DNA of 64,000 nucleotides from Tahibacter amnicola (GCF_025398735.1 NZ_CP104694.1:2505001-2569000); one strand, 5' to 3'. Shown: positions 36,215 to 45,459, numbered from the stretch's first letter. The notes: a model not told the origin generated them from the letters alone. Numbers and translations are program-made.

Positions 36215-37246
36215 TCAGGAGAAACTCGCCGGTGTCCACTGGGGAACGTTGCCGGCCTGCCATACCTTCACCGCATCGGTGAGGAGGTTGGTCATCGACC
36301 AGATGTTGCCCTGTCCGGTCGTCCACAAGGTATTCATCGATGCGATGAGGTTGGCGAAATCGGTCTGCAGCGTCACGTTCTGCTGAGATGCGGGTGCCGA
36401 GGTGCCGGTGTAGACGTTGGCCGTGGTCAGTCCCAGTGCCTGCACCGCGAGGAACCGTCCGAAGTGGCTGTACTCGGCCTGGCCCGGTGGATCGGAGCTC
36501 ATGCCGACCAGGCGGTCGGCCACATCCGGAATCATGAATTCCTGCGGCGTGAACGGCGGGTTTGGCGGTGGCGACTGGGCCTTGCCTTCGCCCTGTTCGC
36601 AGATGACATCGATCGCCGTCACCAGGTCCTGGTAGTTGGTGATGACCTGGGGGAAGGCCTGTGTATTGAAGTAGCTCTGCTGGTTGGCCGTGGTCCACGG
36701 CGCGCTGCTGCGGGCCAGCCGCGCCAGTCCCTTCAGGGCATCGTACATCTGGCCGATGGAGTGATACGGGGGCACCAGGGCGCCGGTCTCGAATTCGGTC
36801 GGCACTTCGATATCGAGCATCGTGGGCAGCAGGTCGACCAGGTTGCCGATGCGCGCATTGAGGATGCCCGAGTCGCCGGTCGCGGGATCGGTTGGGTCGA
36901 GTATCGGCGTTCCATCGGGGAAGCTGGGCACCTGTCCGTAGACCGGCGCGGTGAAGTTGGGCGTGGTTCCCAGTGCCAGGCAGATGTTGGCGGCCAGCTG
37001 CAGGTGGAGCATTTCCTCGGTGCACACGCTCAGCACAGCGGCGTAGGCCGATTGGGCCGCGCTGCCCGTGGACGTGTTGATGGACGCCAGGGCGCTGAGG
37101 TAAAGGGGAATAGTATACAGTTCAACGGCGACGGCGACCTGCGCATGCTGCTGCGCCGCAGCAAGGCTGGTGGAAACCGCGGTCGGCGTGCTACGGGCGC
37201 GAACATCGAACGAATCGCGAAGCTGCGGATTGGCGGGCATGTTCAT
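36215..37246 (-). CDS. Ferritin-like (VioB/iminophenyl-pyruvate dimer synthase-type) protein
   Basis: 343 aa from the ATG at 37246 (TGGAG site). 'VAVAVELYTIPLYLSALASI', 'YAAVLSVCTEEMLHLQLAANICLALG' and 'PPYHSIGQMYDALKGLA' match the ferritin-like domain (PF12902 type) found in VioB and in many stand-alone proteins. The E...ExxH residues would bind a di-metal centre. VioB couples imine dimers in violacein synthesis; stand-alone copies are uncharacterised. No signal peptide is seen. It is divergent from the operon starting at 37619 and may be functionally tied to it, since both it and the first gene there look redox-related. Confidence 0.8.
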   Translation of the reverse strand: MNMPANPQLRDSFDVRARSTPTAVSTSLAAAQQHAQVAVAVELYTIPLYLSALASINTSTGSAAQSAYAAVLSVCTEEMLHLQLAANICLALGTTPNFTAPVYGQVPSFPDGTPILDPTDPATGDSGILNARIGNLVDLLPTMLDIEVPTEFETGALVPPYHSIGQMYDALKGLARLARSSAPWTTANQQSYFNTQAFPQVITNYQDLVTAIDVICEQGEGKAQSPPPNPPFTPQEFMIPDVADRLVGMSSDPPGQAEYSHFGRFLAVQALGLTTANVYTGTSAPASQQNVTLQTDFANLIASMNTLWTTGQGNIWSMTNLLTDAVKVWQAGNVPQWTPASFS

Positions 37247-37402
37247 TGGCTAACTCCAGGCAGGTACAACGAATGGACCAGGGAGCGGCTTGAGAGGCGG
37301 CGGAATCACCGGAGCGGACGGCGGAGGGCGCTGCCGCGGGCAAGAATACCGCATTACCGTTTCACGCAAGAATGCGCACTGCAGTACGAATCCACAAACA
37401 GC

Positions 37403-37430
37403 CTTTCAACAATTCGTGTGTTGGTATACT
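37403..37430 (+). promoter_or_regulatory. Putative extended -10 promoter of the 37619-46290 operon
   Basis: Within the 372-bp divergent gap 37247-37618, a locally AT-rich stretch contains TGG-TATACT (37422-37430), a good extended -10 element, with CTTTCA at 37403-37408 as a weak -35 at 16-nt spacing. It would give a leader of about 180 nt before the ATG at 37619. No other strong signal was found in this gap. Confidence 0.45.
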
Positions 37431-37618
37431 CTGATCTCCACTGTCTGTCGTGGGTTCTGGGGTCAGGAGTGCGCCCTCGGGGCAGTGCGCCGGAAGGCGC
37501 GCCAACGTCATTGCGGCCGTTGAACCGGCGGCGATGGCGGGTGCGTGAGGTCGCACTGTCGCGGGAGCAGCGATCCTCCCATCCCAGTGCCGGCCGCAGT
37601 CGTCGGACCGGGGGATCG

Positions 37619-39163
37619 ATGAAGCGCCTTCGCGTGGCCGTTCTGTCTGTCCTTGCCCTGGCGGCAGCCTGCAGCCAGCCCGACCAGCGGTCCAGCCCGC
37701 CACCGGCCGCTTCCCGTGAGTTATCCACCCGGTCTTGCCGCATTGATGATGCGGACGGGGCCCGATGGTGGTCGGACGTGCCGTCGAACGCCGACAACTG
37801 CCTGATGCAGCGCTTCGTTTTCAATAATTTCCTGTATCTGGCCCGGGACGATGCCACCGGGCATCCGCGACTGATGACCTTGGCGCCCTGGTACGAGGCG
37901 ATACCCCGTGACGGATCGGCACCCGCGTGGAAGGCGGGCTACAAGCCGCTCTCGCCAACGGCGCTGCGCAAGACCGCGCACGAGGGCGAGGCGGGTGACG
38001 GTTTCGCGCTTCTGGCGGCGGATGGGCGCCGGGTCGCTTTTGACATACGCGTGAACCGTACCTTCCTCGACTACATCGCTGCATCGGGCACCTACAAGGC
38101 CAGCGTGCTCCAGGCCATGGCCAGTGCGTTTCAGGCCAATCCTGCCAGCGGTGGCGTGTGGCTGCCCGGTGGATCGGCAACGCAGGAGGGCGCGGTCACG
38201 GTGAAGACGTCCTGGCGTCGCTTCGCCACTGAATGTCCGGTGGAACGAATGCATTGTGAAAAAGACTCCAAAGGACACTGGTGGGGCCTGATCGGCGTCC
38301 ATCTGGTTCAGAAGACGCCGATCCTGGGAGAGATGACCTGGGCGACCTTCGAGCACGTGGCCAACGCGCCGGACTGTGCGCCGGGCGGTACGCGTGCCAT
38401 CGCGCCGGCACCGCACGATCCGGCGAACCCGGACCGTCTGCTGGAAGGTGGCTGGAACCTCTTCGACTGGGAACGCTACCGCGCCGCAGGCGGCGACGGC
38501 CGGCGCTGTCCGGTGCCCGACGGCGCTTACATCTACACCGTGGCTGCCGATGGCCAGACATTGCAGGACCAAGGCTGCGGCGCACCGACAGCGCCACCGC
38601 TGTGCAATACCGATCCGCGCCAGCCGCTGGTCGACGGCGTCGCCCACGACGGCTTCTACCGCATCAACGTCTGTCGGACACAACCACAGCCGCCGTGCAC
38701 GGGCAGCGGCAGTGCCGCTGACGTCGTGGCCTGTCTCAACGCGGATTTCGCGCAGCACTTTCCGCCGGGGCTTGCGGCGAAGTGGCGCCACTATTTCCTG
38801 GTTGGCTCGGAATACGTGCTGCCGCATCCGCCGGGCACAGGCTGCTTCCGCTACGACGACGGACCAGTGCTGACAACGACGCCGCCGCGTTCGCGATTCC
38901 CGAGCAGCTGCAACGGTCTTTCCACGTCGCCCCTGGTCACGCGTGAAGGCAACACAGCCGTGGCGAATACCTCGATGGAAACGTGGATGCAGCCCGGCAC
39001 CTGCCTGGTCAGCTCGCCCGGTAGCACGCCACTGATGGGCCGGGATTGCCTGGCCTGTCATACACCGGCCACCAATCCACCCGGCTGGCCATTCGGCATG
39101 GGTGACATGAGTTTCCTCTTTGACCGGGTGCGCCTGCCGGCGCCGCAGGAAGGTAGCCCATGA
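37619..39163 (+). CDS. CxxCH-containing lipoprotein (cytochrome-family-like)
   Basis: 514 aa from the ATG at 37619. The open frame continues far upstream, but the sequence there is antisense to two other genes. The signal MKRLRVAVLSVLALAAAC ends in a lipobox. A central region with 'WWGLIGVHLVQKTPILGEMTW' followed by 'ATFEHVANAPDC' is a conserved block of an uncharacterised exported cytochrome-like family. A single heme c motif, 'CLACH', lies about 30 residues from the C-terminus. Covalent mono-heme binding is therefore likely. First gene of the coupled operon; its stop overlaps the next start (ATGA at 39160). Confidence 0.8.
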   Translation: MKRLRVAVLSVLALAAACSQPDQRSSPPPAASRELSTRSCRIDDADGARWWSDVPSNADNCLMQRFVFNNFLYLARDDATGHPRLMTLAPWYEAIPRDGSAPAWKAGYKPLSPTALRKTAHEGEAGDGFALLAADGRRVAFDIRVNRTFLDYIAASGTYKASVLQAMASAFQANPASGGVWLPGGSATQEGAVTVKTSWRRFATECPVERMHCEKDSKGHWWGLIGVHLVQKTPILGEMTWATFEHVANAPDCAPGGTRAIAPAPHDPANPDRLLEGGWNLFDWERYRAAGGDGRRCPVPDGAYIYTVAADGQTLQDQGCGAPTAPPLCNTDPRQPLVDGVAHDGFYRINVCRTQPQPPCTGSGSAADVVACLNADFAQHFPPGLAAKWRHYFLVGSEYVLPHPPGTGCFRYDDGPVLTTTPPRSRFPSSCNGLSTSPLVTREGNTAVANTSMETWMQPGTCLVSSPGSTPLMGRDCLACHTPATNPPGWPFGMGDMSFLFDRVRLPAPQEGSP

Positions 39164-40143
39164 ACAGCAACGATATCCCTGGTGCCCAGCAGGCCTGGCA
39201 TTCCACCACGTCATCGCGGCGTCACTGTCTTGTGACGATCACCGACGACGGCTTTGTGGCGGGCACGCAGATGCTGCTGTTCACCTTTCTGCGCTACAAC
39301 CCCTGGTTTCGCGGCACGGTCGTCGTGATCGTCGGTGGTGAACTGGGCGCCGCGGCGCGGGCACGGCTGCAGGCGCTGACGCCGATCTGCTTCGTCGAGC
39401 CGGGTGCAGACCTGGTCCATCGGGTCGCGCAGCTCACCCGTGCGCTGCCAGGCTTGCGTGTTGCCGGCCCGCGTTTTGCGTCGCTGGAAGCCTTTGGCAT
39501 GGACGCATTCGACCGGGTCGTCTATATCGACAGCGACGCCTTCGTCACGGGCGATCTGTCACGCCTGTTCATGACGGATGAGCCGCTGCTGTGTTGCGGC
39601 GACGGCAGTCACTACGATGCACTGCTCGGTGATCCGGAGGCGGCGTTGCAGGCGAACCGGCGCCGCTACGGCAAAGCCTTGTCGACGTGCTTCAACGCCG
39701 GAATGATTTCCATCGGCCGGGCTTGTCTCGCACGCGCGCTGCGCGACGAACTTGTCGGCCTGATTGACCCGCAAACCTGGCGCGACGTGGAAACCCTGGG
39801 CTGGACCGACCAGCTCATACTCAATCGCCGTTTCGCCGGTTTCGCGACCTTGCTGGACGCGCGCTACAACTACATGCCGATCCTGGAGGCACGGATCCGC
39901 AAGGCCGATGGATTGAGCTTCTGCGATGCCCGCGTGATCCACATGGCCGGGCGCGACAAACCCTGGGAAACGCCATCCACCGAGCGGCCGCCGAGTGTCG
40001 CGAAGTTCCACGAGCTGTGGCAGCAGTTGTCCGAGCTGATGCCGGGCCAGGACGCACGGGCGTCGGAAGAGCGCCTGGCGCTGGAGTCGGCGCAGATGCA
40101 CTCCCTGATGCAGCCCCGCACCGAAATCGAGGCCTCGTCATGA
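39160..40143 (+). CDS. Glycosyltransferase, GT8/glycogenin-like
   Basis: 327 aa, start overlapping the lipoprotein stop (ATGA). 'CLVTITDDGFVAGTQMLLF' opens a GT-A fold; 'FDRVVYIDSDAFVTGDLSRLF' holds the DxD-type motif (DSD) that binds the metal and nucleotide sugar; 'STCFNAGMISI' and 'TDQLILNRRF' are further GT8-type blocks, and 'RVIHMAGRDKPW' matches the HxxGxxKPW signature near the C-terminus. The family transfers sugars from UDP-sugars with retention. Acceptor unknown. No transmembrane segment. Translationally coupled on both sides, so it probably modifies the product of this cluster. Confidence 0.85.
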   Translation: MNSNDIPGAQQAWHSTTSSRRHCLVTITDDGFVAGTQMLLFTFLRYNPWFRGTVVVIVGGELGAAARARLQALTPICFVEPGADLVHRVAQLTRALPGLRVAGPRFASLEAFGMDAFDRVVYIDSDAFVTGDLSRLFMTDEPLLCCGDGSHYDALLGDPEAALQANRRRYGKALSTCFNAGMISIGRACLARALRDELVGLIDPQTWRDVETLGWTDQLILNRRFAGFATLLDARYNYMPILEARIRKADGLSFCDARVIHMAGRDKPWETPSTERPPSVAKFHELWQQLSELMPGQDARASEERLALESAQMHSLMQPRTEIEASS

Positions 40144-41516
40144 AAATTCCGACCGCTGCCTGCGCACGCCTGCCCGTCGATGTCGGTGCGTTCCAGACCA
40201 CGGTGTTTGACGCCTATGACGGCAAGGAGCACGTCGCGCTGACGATGGGCGAACTGGCGGATGGCCCGCCGGCGCTGGTGCGAATTCACTCGGAATGCTT
40301 CACCGGCGACGTGCTGGGTTCCCACCGCTGCGACTGCGGCGAGCAACTGGCCGAATCGATGCGGCGGATTGCGCGCGAAGGTCGCGGTGCGGTGTTGTAC
40401 CTGCGCCAGGAAGGGCGGGGGATCGGCCTGGCCGAGAAGCTGCGCGCCTATCAGCTGCAGGACCTGGGTTTCGACACGGTGGATGCGAACATCGAGCTGG
40501 GACATGCGGCCGACGCACGCGACTACGGTGTGGCGGCCAGCATCCTGCGGGACCTGGGCGTCCATGCGTTGCAGCTGATGACGAACAATCCGGCCAAGGT
40601 GGCGGCGCTGACACGCCTGGGCATCGAAGTGGTTGCGCGGGTGCCGTTGGTGATTCCGCCCCGCCCGGAGAATCGCGAATACCTCAATGCCAAGGCGCGC
40701 CGTATGGGGCATCTGCTGGACTCACCCGATGTCGCAGAGACCAAGGCGCAGATCGTCGTGCCGGCGGCCAAGGTGCCTTCGGACCGCTCCGAGCCCCTGT
40801 TTGATCTCCTGAGTCGGGTTTCCGCACGACGCGACCGTCCCTTCGTCACGCTCAGCTACGCCCAGAGCCTGGATGGGAGCTCAGCCGCACTGGGCAATCG
40901 GCCGCTCGCGATCAGCGGCGGCGCATCGCGCTGTTTCACGCACCGGTTGCGCGCGGCGCACGACGCCATCCTGGTGGGCATTGGAACCATCCTCGCCGAC
41001 GATCCACGCCTGACGGTGAGGGAGGCGCATGGGGTGGACCCGCAGCCGGTCATCGTCGACAGCCGCCTGCGCTTCCCGCTCGACGCACGCCTGCTGACCC
41101 ATCCCACGCGCAAGGTGTGGATCGCGACGACGCCGCTGGCCAACCCCTCGCGCATGCGCCGGCTGGAATCGCTGGGTGCGGAGTTGCTGGTCGTACCAGT
41201 CGACACGATGGAGCGGGTCGACCTGTCGGCGTTGCTGGCGCTGCTGCGTGCCCGTGGTGTCCGCAATCTGATGATCGAAGGCGGCGGGCGTGTGCTGACC
41301 CAGGTCGTGGACCAGCGCCTGTTTGACCTGCTCGTATTGACGGTCGCACCGATGATGGTGGGTGGCACCCCGGCGTTTGCGCCGCACCAGAGTCTGCGTA
41401 ACCGCGAACACACGCGCATTGACCGACCGAACTACCTGCAGGTTGGCGATGACCTGGTGATATGGGGAGCACCGCAGGTGCCCGGCGCTACCGGTGAAGG
41501 AGCACGTGACGCATGA
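40140..41516 (+). CDS. ribA-ribD: GTP cyclohydrolase II fused to a RibD-type reductase domain
   Basis: 458 aa from the ATG at 40140 (ATGA overlap with the previous gene). Residues 1-205 are a complete GTP cyclohydrolase II: zinc cysteines 53, 64 and 66 ('GSHRCDCGEQL'), 'RQEGRGIGL' (89-97), Tyr104 and Arg127 match the E. coli RibA active site. Residues 230-450 are a RibD_C/dihydrofolate-reductase-like domain ('PFVTLSYAQSLDGSSA', 'GIGTILADDPRLTVR', 'LMIEGGGRV'). The RibD deaminase domain is missing. Predicted product: ring-opened GTP carried on to a reduced ribitylamino pyrimidine. Gene order shows no ribE, ribH or ribB nearby, so a role outside core riboflavin synthesis is likely. Start and domains are clear; the product is inferred. 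Confidence 0.9.
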   Translation: MKIPTAACARLPVDVGAFQTTVFDAYDGKEHVALTMGELADGPPALVRIHSECFTGDVLGSHRCDCGEQLAESMRRIAREGRGAVLYLRQEGRGIGLAEKLRAYQLQDLGFDTVDANIELGHAADARDYGVAASILRDLGVHALQLMTNNPAKVAALTRLGIEVVARVPLVIPPRPENREYLNAKARRMGHLLDSPDVAETKAQIVVPAAKVPSDRSEPLFDLLSRVSARRDRPFVTLSYAQSLDGSSAALGNRPLAISGGASRCFTHRLRAAHDAILVGIGTILADDPRLTVREAHGVDPQPVIVDSRLRFPLDARLLTHPTRKVWIATTPLANPSRMRRLESLGAELLVVPVDTMERVDLSALLALLRARGVRNLMIEGGGRVLTQVVDQRLFDLLVLTVAPMMVGGTPAFAPHQSLRNREHTRIDRPNYLQVGDDLVIWGAPQVPGATGEGARDA

Positions 41517-42850
41517 GATCCGACGAAGCCTTTGTCTATGGCGTGCTGGATGTCCGCGACCGCCTGTCCGATACGGAACTGGCGGAACGCTGCCGGGAAC
41601 TGACGTTCGCCTGGTCGCGCTGGTCGTATTCGGGGCCGATCATCGAGCACGATGATCCGCAGACGCTGTTGCGACTGGCGGCGCAGCGGAATGCCCGCTA
41701 TTGCCTGGTACAGGCGGGCGGACACCTGGTCGTCGAAACGCTGCGTCCGAAGGGCGCGGAGGCGCCCGAACTGGTGGACCTGCTGGTGAGGGCACTGGGC
41801 AGCCAGCACTGGCTGGTGGGGCACTCGGTGGCGCCTGGCGCCATCCGCGAGAGTTGCTGGCTGGTGGACCTGGACCGCTGGCAGTTGGCCGGACAGCCGA
41901 CCTTGCGCCGGGACGCGGGCAGGCCCTGGCTGTGGTGCGACGACCTGTGGGGCATGGCGCCGTTTCCGATGGCTGCGCGCGCACTGGGCCGGGAACTGCA
42001 GCCGGAACGTGCCGCGCACGCGGACGCACTCCGCAGCACGCCCGAGCGCGCGGACCGGGATTCCCTGACACCGGAGCTGGCGAGTTTCGTCGACGGCCTT
42101 TCGCGCACGCTGGACCGCAGCCAGCGCGGTGTGTTCGTGTGGAACCTCGAAGGTTACGACGACGTCTCGCTGCTCGAACCCGAGCCGCTGGCAGCGCTCT
42201 ACTGTGTGGCTGCCGGATTCAAGCCGAATGCGATCCTGCGTCGCTGCGGATTCCGCCCGGATGCCCAGGTGGTCTTCCTCGACTACAGCCGCGACGCGCT
42301 GCGATTCCGGCGCCAGTTGGTCGAAGCGTGGAATGGACGTGATCTGCCCGCCTTCCTCTGGCCTCGCCTGGAACCGTCATCCACTCACTATTGGCTGAGG
42401 TCCACCGCCCACGACGGCATGCCCGATCGCGCGGAACTGGAGCAACTGTGGCAGCGCGAGCTGGACGACTGGGGCGGAGCCGACACCTTTGCCGCGCATT
42501 GGCAGGCGACGCGACGGCTCGTGCATCACTATGTCCACGTCGACCTGCTACGCCATCCGGAGCGCGCGATCACGATGACGCCGCAGGGGCCGTCCGTGGT
42601 GTGGTGGAGCAACGCATTCTCATCGGTGCATGCGCTGTGGCATCTGCGGTACGCGGCGCGGGCCGATGCCTTCACCCGTTGGATCGACGTACTGGCCGAG
42701 GCCTGCCCGGAGGCCCAGCTACTGGGCGCCGACGCCGACAACGTGCCCGTCGCGGACACGCGTGCCGCCGAATATGCCGCCATGCGTGCCGTCTGGCAGG
42801 GCGGGATGCACGAACCGCTGCGCTGCTGCACGACATCGTTGCGATTCTGA
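41513..42850 (+). CDS. Hypothetical protein of the RibA-RibD cluster
   Basis: 445 aa, start overlapping the upstream stop (ATGA at 41513). Cytoplasmic, Trp- and Arg-rich, no membrane helix. Notable stretches are 'WLVGHSVAPGAIRESCWLVD', 'FVWNLEGYDDVSLLEPEPL' with 'YCVAAGFKPNAILRRCGF', and 'VVWWSNAFSSVHALWHLRY' near the end, rich in His and Trp. None corresponds to a family I recognise. Strict coupling to the cyclohydrolase-reductase gene suggests it acts on, or forms a complex with, that enzyme. A glycosidase, transferase or scaffold role would all fit. Confidence 0.7.
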   Translation: MRSDEAFVYGVLDVRDRLSDTELAERCRELTFAWSRWSYSGPIIEHDDPQTLLRLAAQRNARYCLVQAGGHLVVETLRPKGAEAPELVDLLVRALGSQHWLVGHSVAPGAIRESCWLVDLDRWQLAGQPTLRRDAGRPWLWCDDLWGMAPFPMAARALGRELQPERAAHADALRSTPERADRDSLTPELASFVDGLSRTLDRSQRGVFVWNLEGYDDVSLLEPEPLAALYCVAAGFKPNAILRRCGFRPDAQVVFLDYSRDALRFRRQLVEAWNGRDLPAFLWPRLEPSSTHYWLRSTAHDGMPDRAELEQLWQRELDDWGGADTFAAHWQATRRLVHHYVHVDLLRHPERAITMTPQGPSVVWWSNAFSSVHALWHLRYAARADAFTRWIDVLAEACPEAQLLGADADNVPVADTRAAEYAAMRAVWQGGMHEPLRCCTTSLRF

Positions 42851-42883
42851 TCGCCGCTGGTCCACATTACGGAGGATTCATCC

Positions 42884-44716
42884 ATGCAGGAGATGAAGTT
42901 CAGTCGTCATCGCGGGCCGGTGACCTCGGCGGCCTGGATACCCGGCACGCGGCAGGTGATCACTTCTGCCTACGATGGTGCGGTGGCGCGCTTCGACGTC
43001 GATACGGGCAGTGTGGACCTGCTCGGCTACCACGAACACCTGGCCAACCGCGTCGTCGTCGACGACAGCGGACGGCGTGCGGCATCGGTGTCATCGGATT
43101 ACAGCATCATCCTGTGGGACCTGCTGGCGGGAAGCCGTGAGCGCGTATTGCTGGGCCACAGCGACGACGTCGAGGACTTCTGCTTTCTCGACGGCAACAA
43201 GGGCGCCTCCGTGTCACGCGATCGCCGCATCCTCGTGTGGGATCTGGCGAGCGGCGCTGTCATCCGCGTGATCGAAGGTCACGAGCGTGATGTGCTCAGC
43301 GTCTGCGCGCACGATGGACGTCTCTACAGTTCCGGCGATGACAGCACCCTGCGCGTCTGGGATCTGGATGGCGGCAGGCCGCTGCACGTATTCGGTCCCT
43401 TCGAGACGGAAACCGATACCTGTGCGATCGATCCGCAGCGCCGGCGCGTCGTGCTCGGGTGTGACGACGGTTGCCTGCGCATCTTCGACATCGAGCGTGG
43501 CGAGTTGATCACGGTCATCCATGCGCATCGCTCCGGGATCAAGAAAGTGGCCTGCTCGCCGCGGGACGGCAGCATTCTGAGTGCGGCCTACGACCAGCAG
43601 ATTCGCGTGTGGGACGGCAATGATTTCGCACCGCGCCTGAGCCTGGAGAACCGCGCCAGCAAATGGGAGCGCTCGTTCAACTGGTCGCAGGACGGCACGC
43701 ATATCGTCGCGGGTACCTTCGACGGCACGGTATTGGTCTGGCAGTCGGATACGGGGCAGTGCCTGCGCGAGCTCGGCGCACATCCCGGCGGCAACGCCTG
43801 CCTCAACGACGTGGCCGGCGATGGCCACGGCGCAATCGCCGTGGTCGGCGATGACGGGCTGGTCCGTGTCGGTACCCTGACGCCGGGCGAGGCGTGCTGG
43901 CGCGACGAATGCCAGCCGGCACCCGAGCGCATGCTGATGAACGCGGTGACCTGGGACGCGGGATCCGGCTTGATCGTCTGCGGCGCGCACGACCAGCAGG
44001 TGCACGTCTGCACAATGGCCGACGAGGGCCTGCACCGGAAGGTATCGGCGCATCTGGATGAAGGCCCGGTCAACTGCCTGCGCGTCGCCAATCATGGCGA
44101 CTGGCAGGGGCAGATCTTCGTCGCCTGCTATTCCGGTGCCATCGTCCGAATGGCGCAGGATGGAACGGTACTCGGCCGTTTCCGCGTGCACGAAAACGCT
44201 GTCAAGGCCTTGCGGCTTCATCCCGAACGGGCGATCGGGGTGAGCTGCAGCGCCGACGGCATGCTGTGCGCCTGGCAATTTGGCGGGCAGCTGTTGCGAC
44301 GCTATCCGGGGCATACGGCAATCATCGACGATGTGGACCTGGATCCCACCGGGCAGTGGCTGGCCAGCACCGGGCGAGACTTTCACGTCAAGGTATACCG
44401 GCTCGATGACGGCGTGCTCGCGCATTCGTTCGACCTGGGGCGTCGCTCGCCCAAGGCCCTGTGTTTTCTCGACACGCACACGGTGGTCGTCTCGAACTAC
44501 TGGGGCGAGCTGCTGCGCGTGGACCTCTCGCGGTCGCGGATCCTGCGCAGGACCGTCGCGCGCAATGGCATCAGCGCGGTGACGCGTGCGGATGCGGCCG
44601 GTACGCATCTGCTGGCCTCGTCGTACGACGGTGCGGCCTATCTGGTACGCGCCGACGACCTGTCCGTGGTCAACGAGCTGCGTGCCATGCAGCAACGGCC
44701 GAATGTCCGGCACTGA
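42884..44716 (+). CDS. Cytoplasmic WD40-repeat protein
   Basis: 610 aa from the ATG at 42884 with a GGAGGA site. About 12-14 WD40-type units fill the whole chain ('ASVSSDYSIILWDLLAG', 'ASVSRDRRILVWDLASG', 'YSSGDDSTLRVWDLDGG', 'LSAAYDQQIRVWDGND', 'IVAGTFDGTVLVWQSDTG'), enough for two seven-bladed propellers. No signal peptide, kinase or caspase domain, so it is a stand-alone scaffold. The toxoflavin tox operon also contains a WD-repeat gene next to a GTP cyclohydrolase II-like gene, which makes the pairing here notable. It lies 33 nt after the unknown gene, and its end overlaps the sulfotransferase start by 14 bp. Confidence 0.88.
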   Translation: MQEMKFSRHRGPVTSAAWIPGTRQVITSAYDGAVARFDVDTGSVDLLGYHEHLANRVVVDDSGRRAASVSSDYSIILWDLLAGSRERVLLGHSDDVEDFCFLDGNKGASVSRDRRILVWDLASGAVIRVIEGHERDVLSVCAHDGRLYSSGDDSTLRVWDLDGGRPLHVFGPFETETDTCAIDPQRRRVVLGCDDGCLRIFDIERGELITVIHAHRSGIKKVACSPRDGSILSAAYDQQIRVWDGNDFAPRLSLENRASKWERSFNWSQDGTHIVAGTFDGTVLVWQSDTGQCLRELGAHPGGNACLNDVAGDGHGAIAVVGDDGLVRVGTLTPGEACWRDECQPAPERMLMNAVTWDAGSGLIVCGAHDQQVHVCTMADEGLHRKVSAHLDEGPVNCLRVANHGDWQGQIFVACYSGAIVRMAQDGTVLGRFRVHENAVKALRLHPERAIGVSCSADGMLCAWQFGGQLLRRYPGHTAIIDDVDLDPTGQWLASTGRDFHVKVYRLDDGVLAHSFDLGRRSPKALCFLDTHTVVVSNYWGELLRVDLSRSRILRRTVARNGISAVTRADAAGTHLLASSYDGAAYLVRADDLSVVNELRAMQQRPNVRH

Positions 44717-45452
44717 AGCGCCGGTGCGGTTTGTCGTGGTGTCGGCCCGGCGGTCCGGCAGCAACATGCTGTGCACGTTGCTGGACGCACATCCGGATGT
44801 GTTGTGTCATCACGAGCTGTTCAATCCGCGTGGCGTGTTCGCCGCACTGTCCTGCCGCACCGCGCCATGGTGCATGGATGAGCTGCGACAGCGTGACGCC
44901 GACCCGTCGGGATTTCTTGCGCAGGTGTGGCGTCGTTCCGCAGGGTACCGTGCCGTCGGCTTCAAGATGACGCCGGGCCAGTCGCCATCGGTGCTCGCGG
45001 CGATGCTGGATGACCCGGGCATCCGCAAGATCGTGCTGCGCCGGCGGAACCTGGTCAGAACCTTTGTATCGGAGCGCATCGCCGAGGCAATCGACCAGTG
45101 GGAACTCTACGACGCGGCCGAGCGCATGCCGGATCGCCCCCGGGTGCGCGTCGATGTCGGTGCCTTGCTGCACCATGTGGCGGACGTGCAGGGCTTCTAC
45201 CGTGCGGTGACCGGGCAGATGCGCGCGACCGGCCAGCGCTGGCTGGAAGTCGCGTACGAAACACTCGCTGTACATGATGCGCAGTCGCGGCTGTTCGACT
45301 GGCTCGATGTGCCGGCGTTGCCGGAGGCGGTGACGGCGCGCAGTGTGCGACAGAATCCGGAGCCGCTGGAGCAGCTGATCGCGAACTTTCGCGAAGTTCA
45401 GGCTCTGCTGAAAAATCATCCCCTTTCCCGTGCCCTGCGGGACGCCGACTAG
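44703..45452 (+). CDS. Sulfotransferase-family protein
   Basis: 249 aa from the ATG at 44703, inside the last codons of the WD40 gene (14-bp overlap). 'VVSARRSGSNMLCTLLDAHP' (about 12-31) is the PAPS-binding 5'-phosphosulfate loop of Stf0/sulfotransferase-type enzymes, and 'IRKIVLRRRNLVRTFVSERI' contains the 3'-phosphate-binding Arg/Ser region. 'WLEVAYETL' and 'SVRQNPEPLEQLI' are typical of the C-terminal half. It would move sulfate from PAPS to a hydroxyl or amine, possibly on the sugar added by the upstream glycosyltransferase. The donor is inferred from the motif; the acceptor is unknown. Confidence 0.82.
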   Translation: MSGTEAPVRFVVVSARRSGSNMLCTLLDAHPDVLCHHELFNPRGVFAALSCRTAPWCMDELRQRDADPSGFLAQVWRRSAGYRAVGFKMTPGQSPSVLAAMLDDPGIRKIVLRRRNLVRTFVSERIAEAIDQWELYDAAERMPDRPRVRVDVGALLHHVADVQGFYRAVTGQMRATGQRWLEVAYETLAVHDAQSRLFDWLDVPALPEAVTARSVRQNPEPLEQLIANFREVQALLKNHPLSRALRDAD

Positions 45453-45459
45453 GACGACG

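Noticed and set aside
35180-37618. An 813-codon open frame running into the CxxCH lipoprotein gene
   Set aside because: It is antisense to two genes with signal or ferritin-like motifs and good ribosome sites; the composition (Arg/Gly/Ala-rich) is that of a GC-rich shadow frame. The true start is the lipobox signal at 37619.
43214-44776. 520-codon minus-strand open frame opposite the WD40 gene
   Set aside because: Antisense of WD40 repeats; repeat periodicity explains the long open frame.
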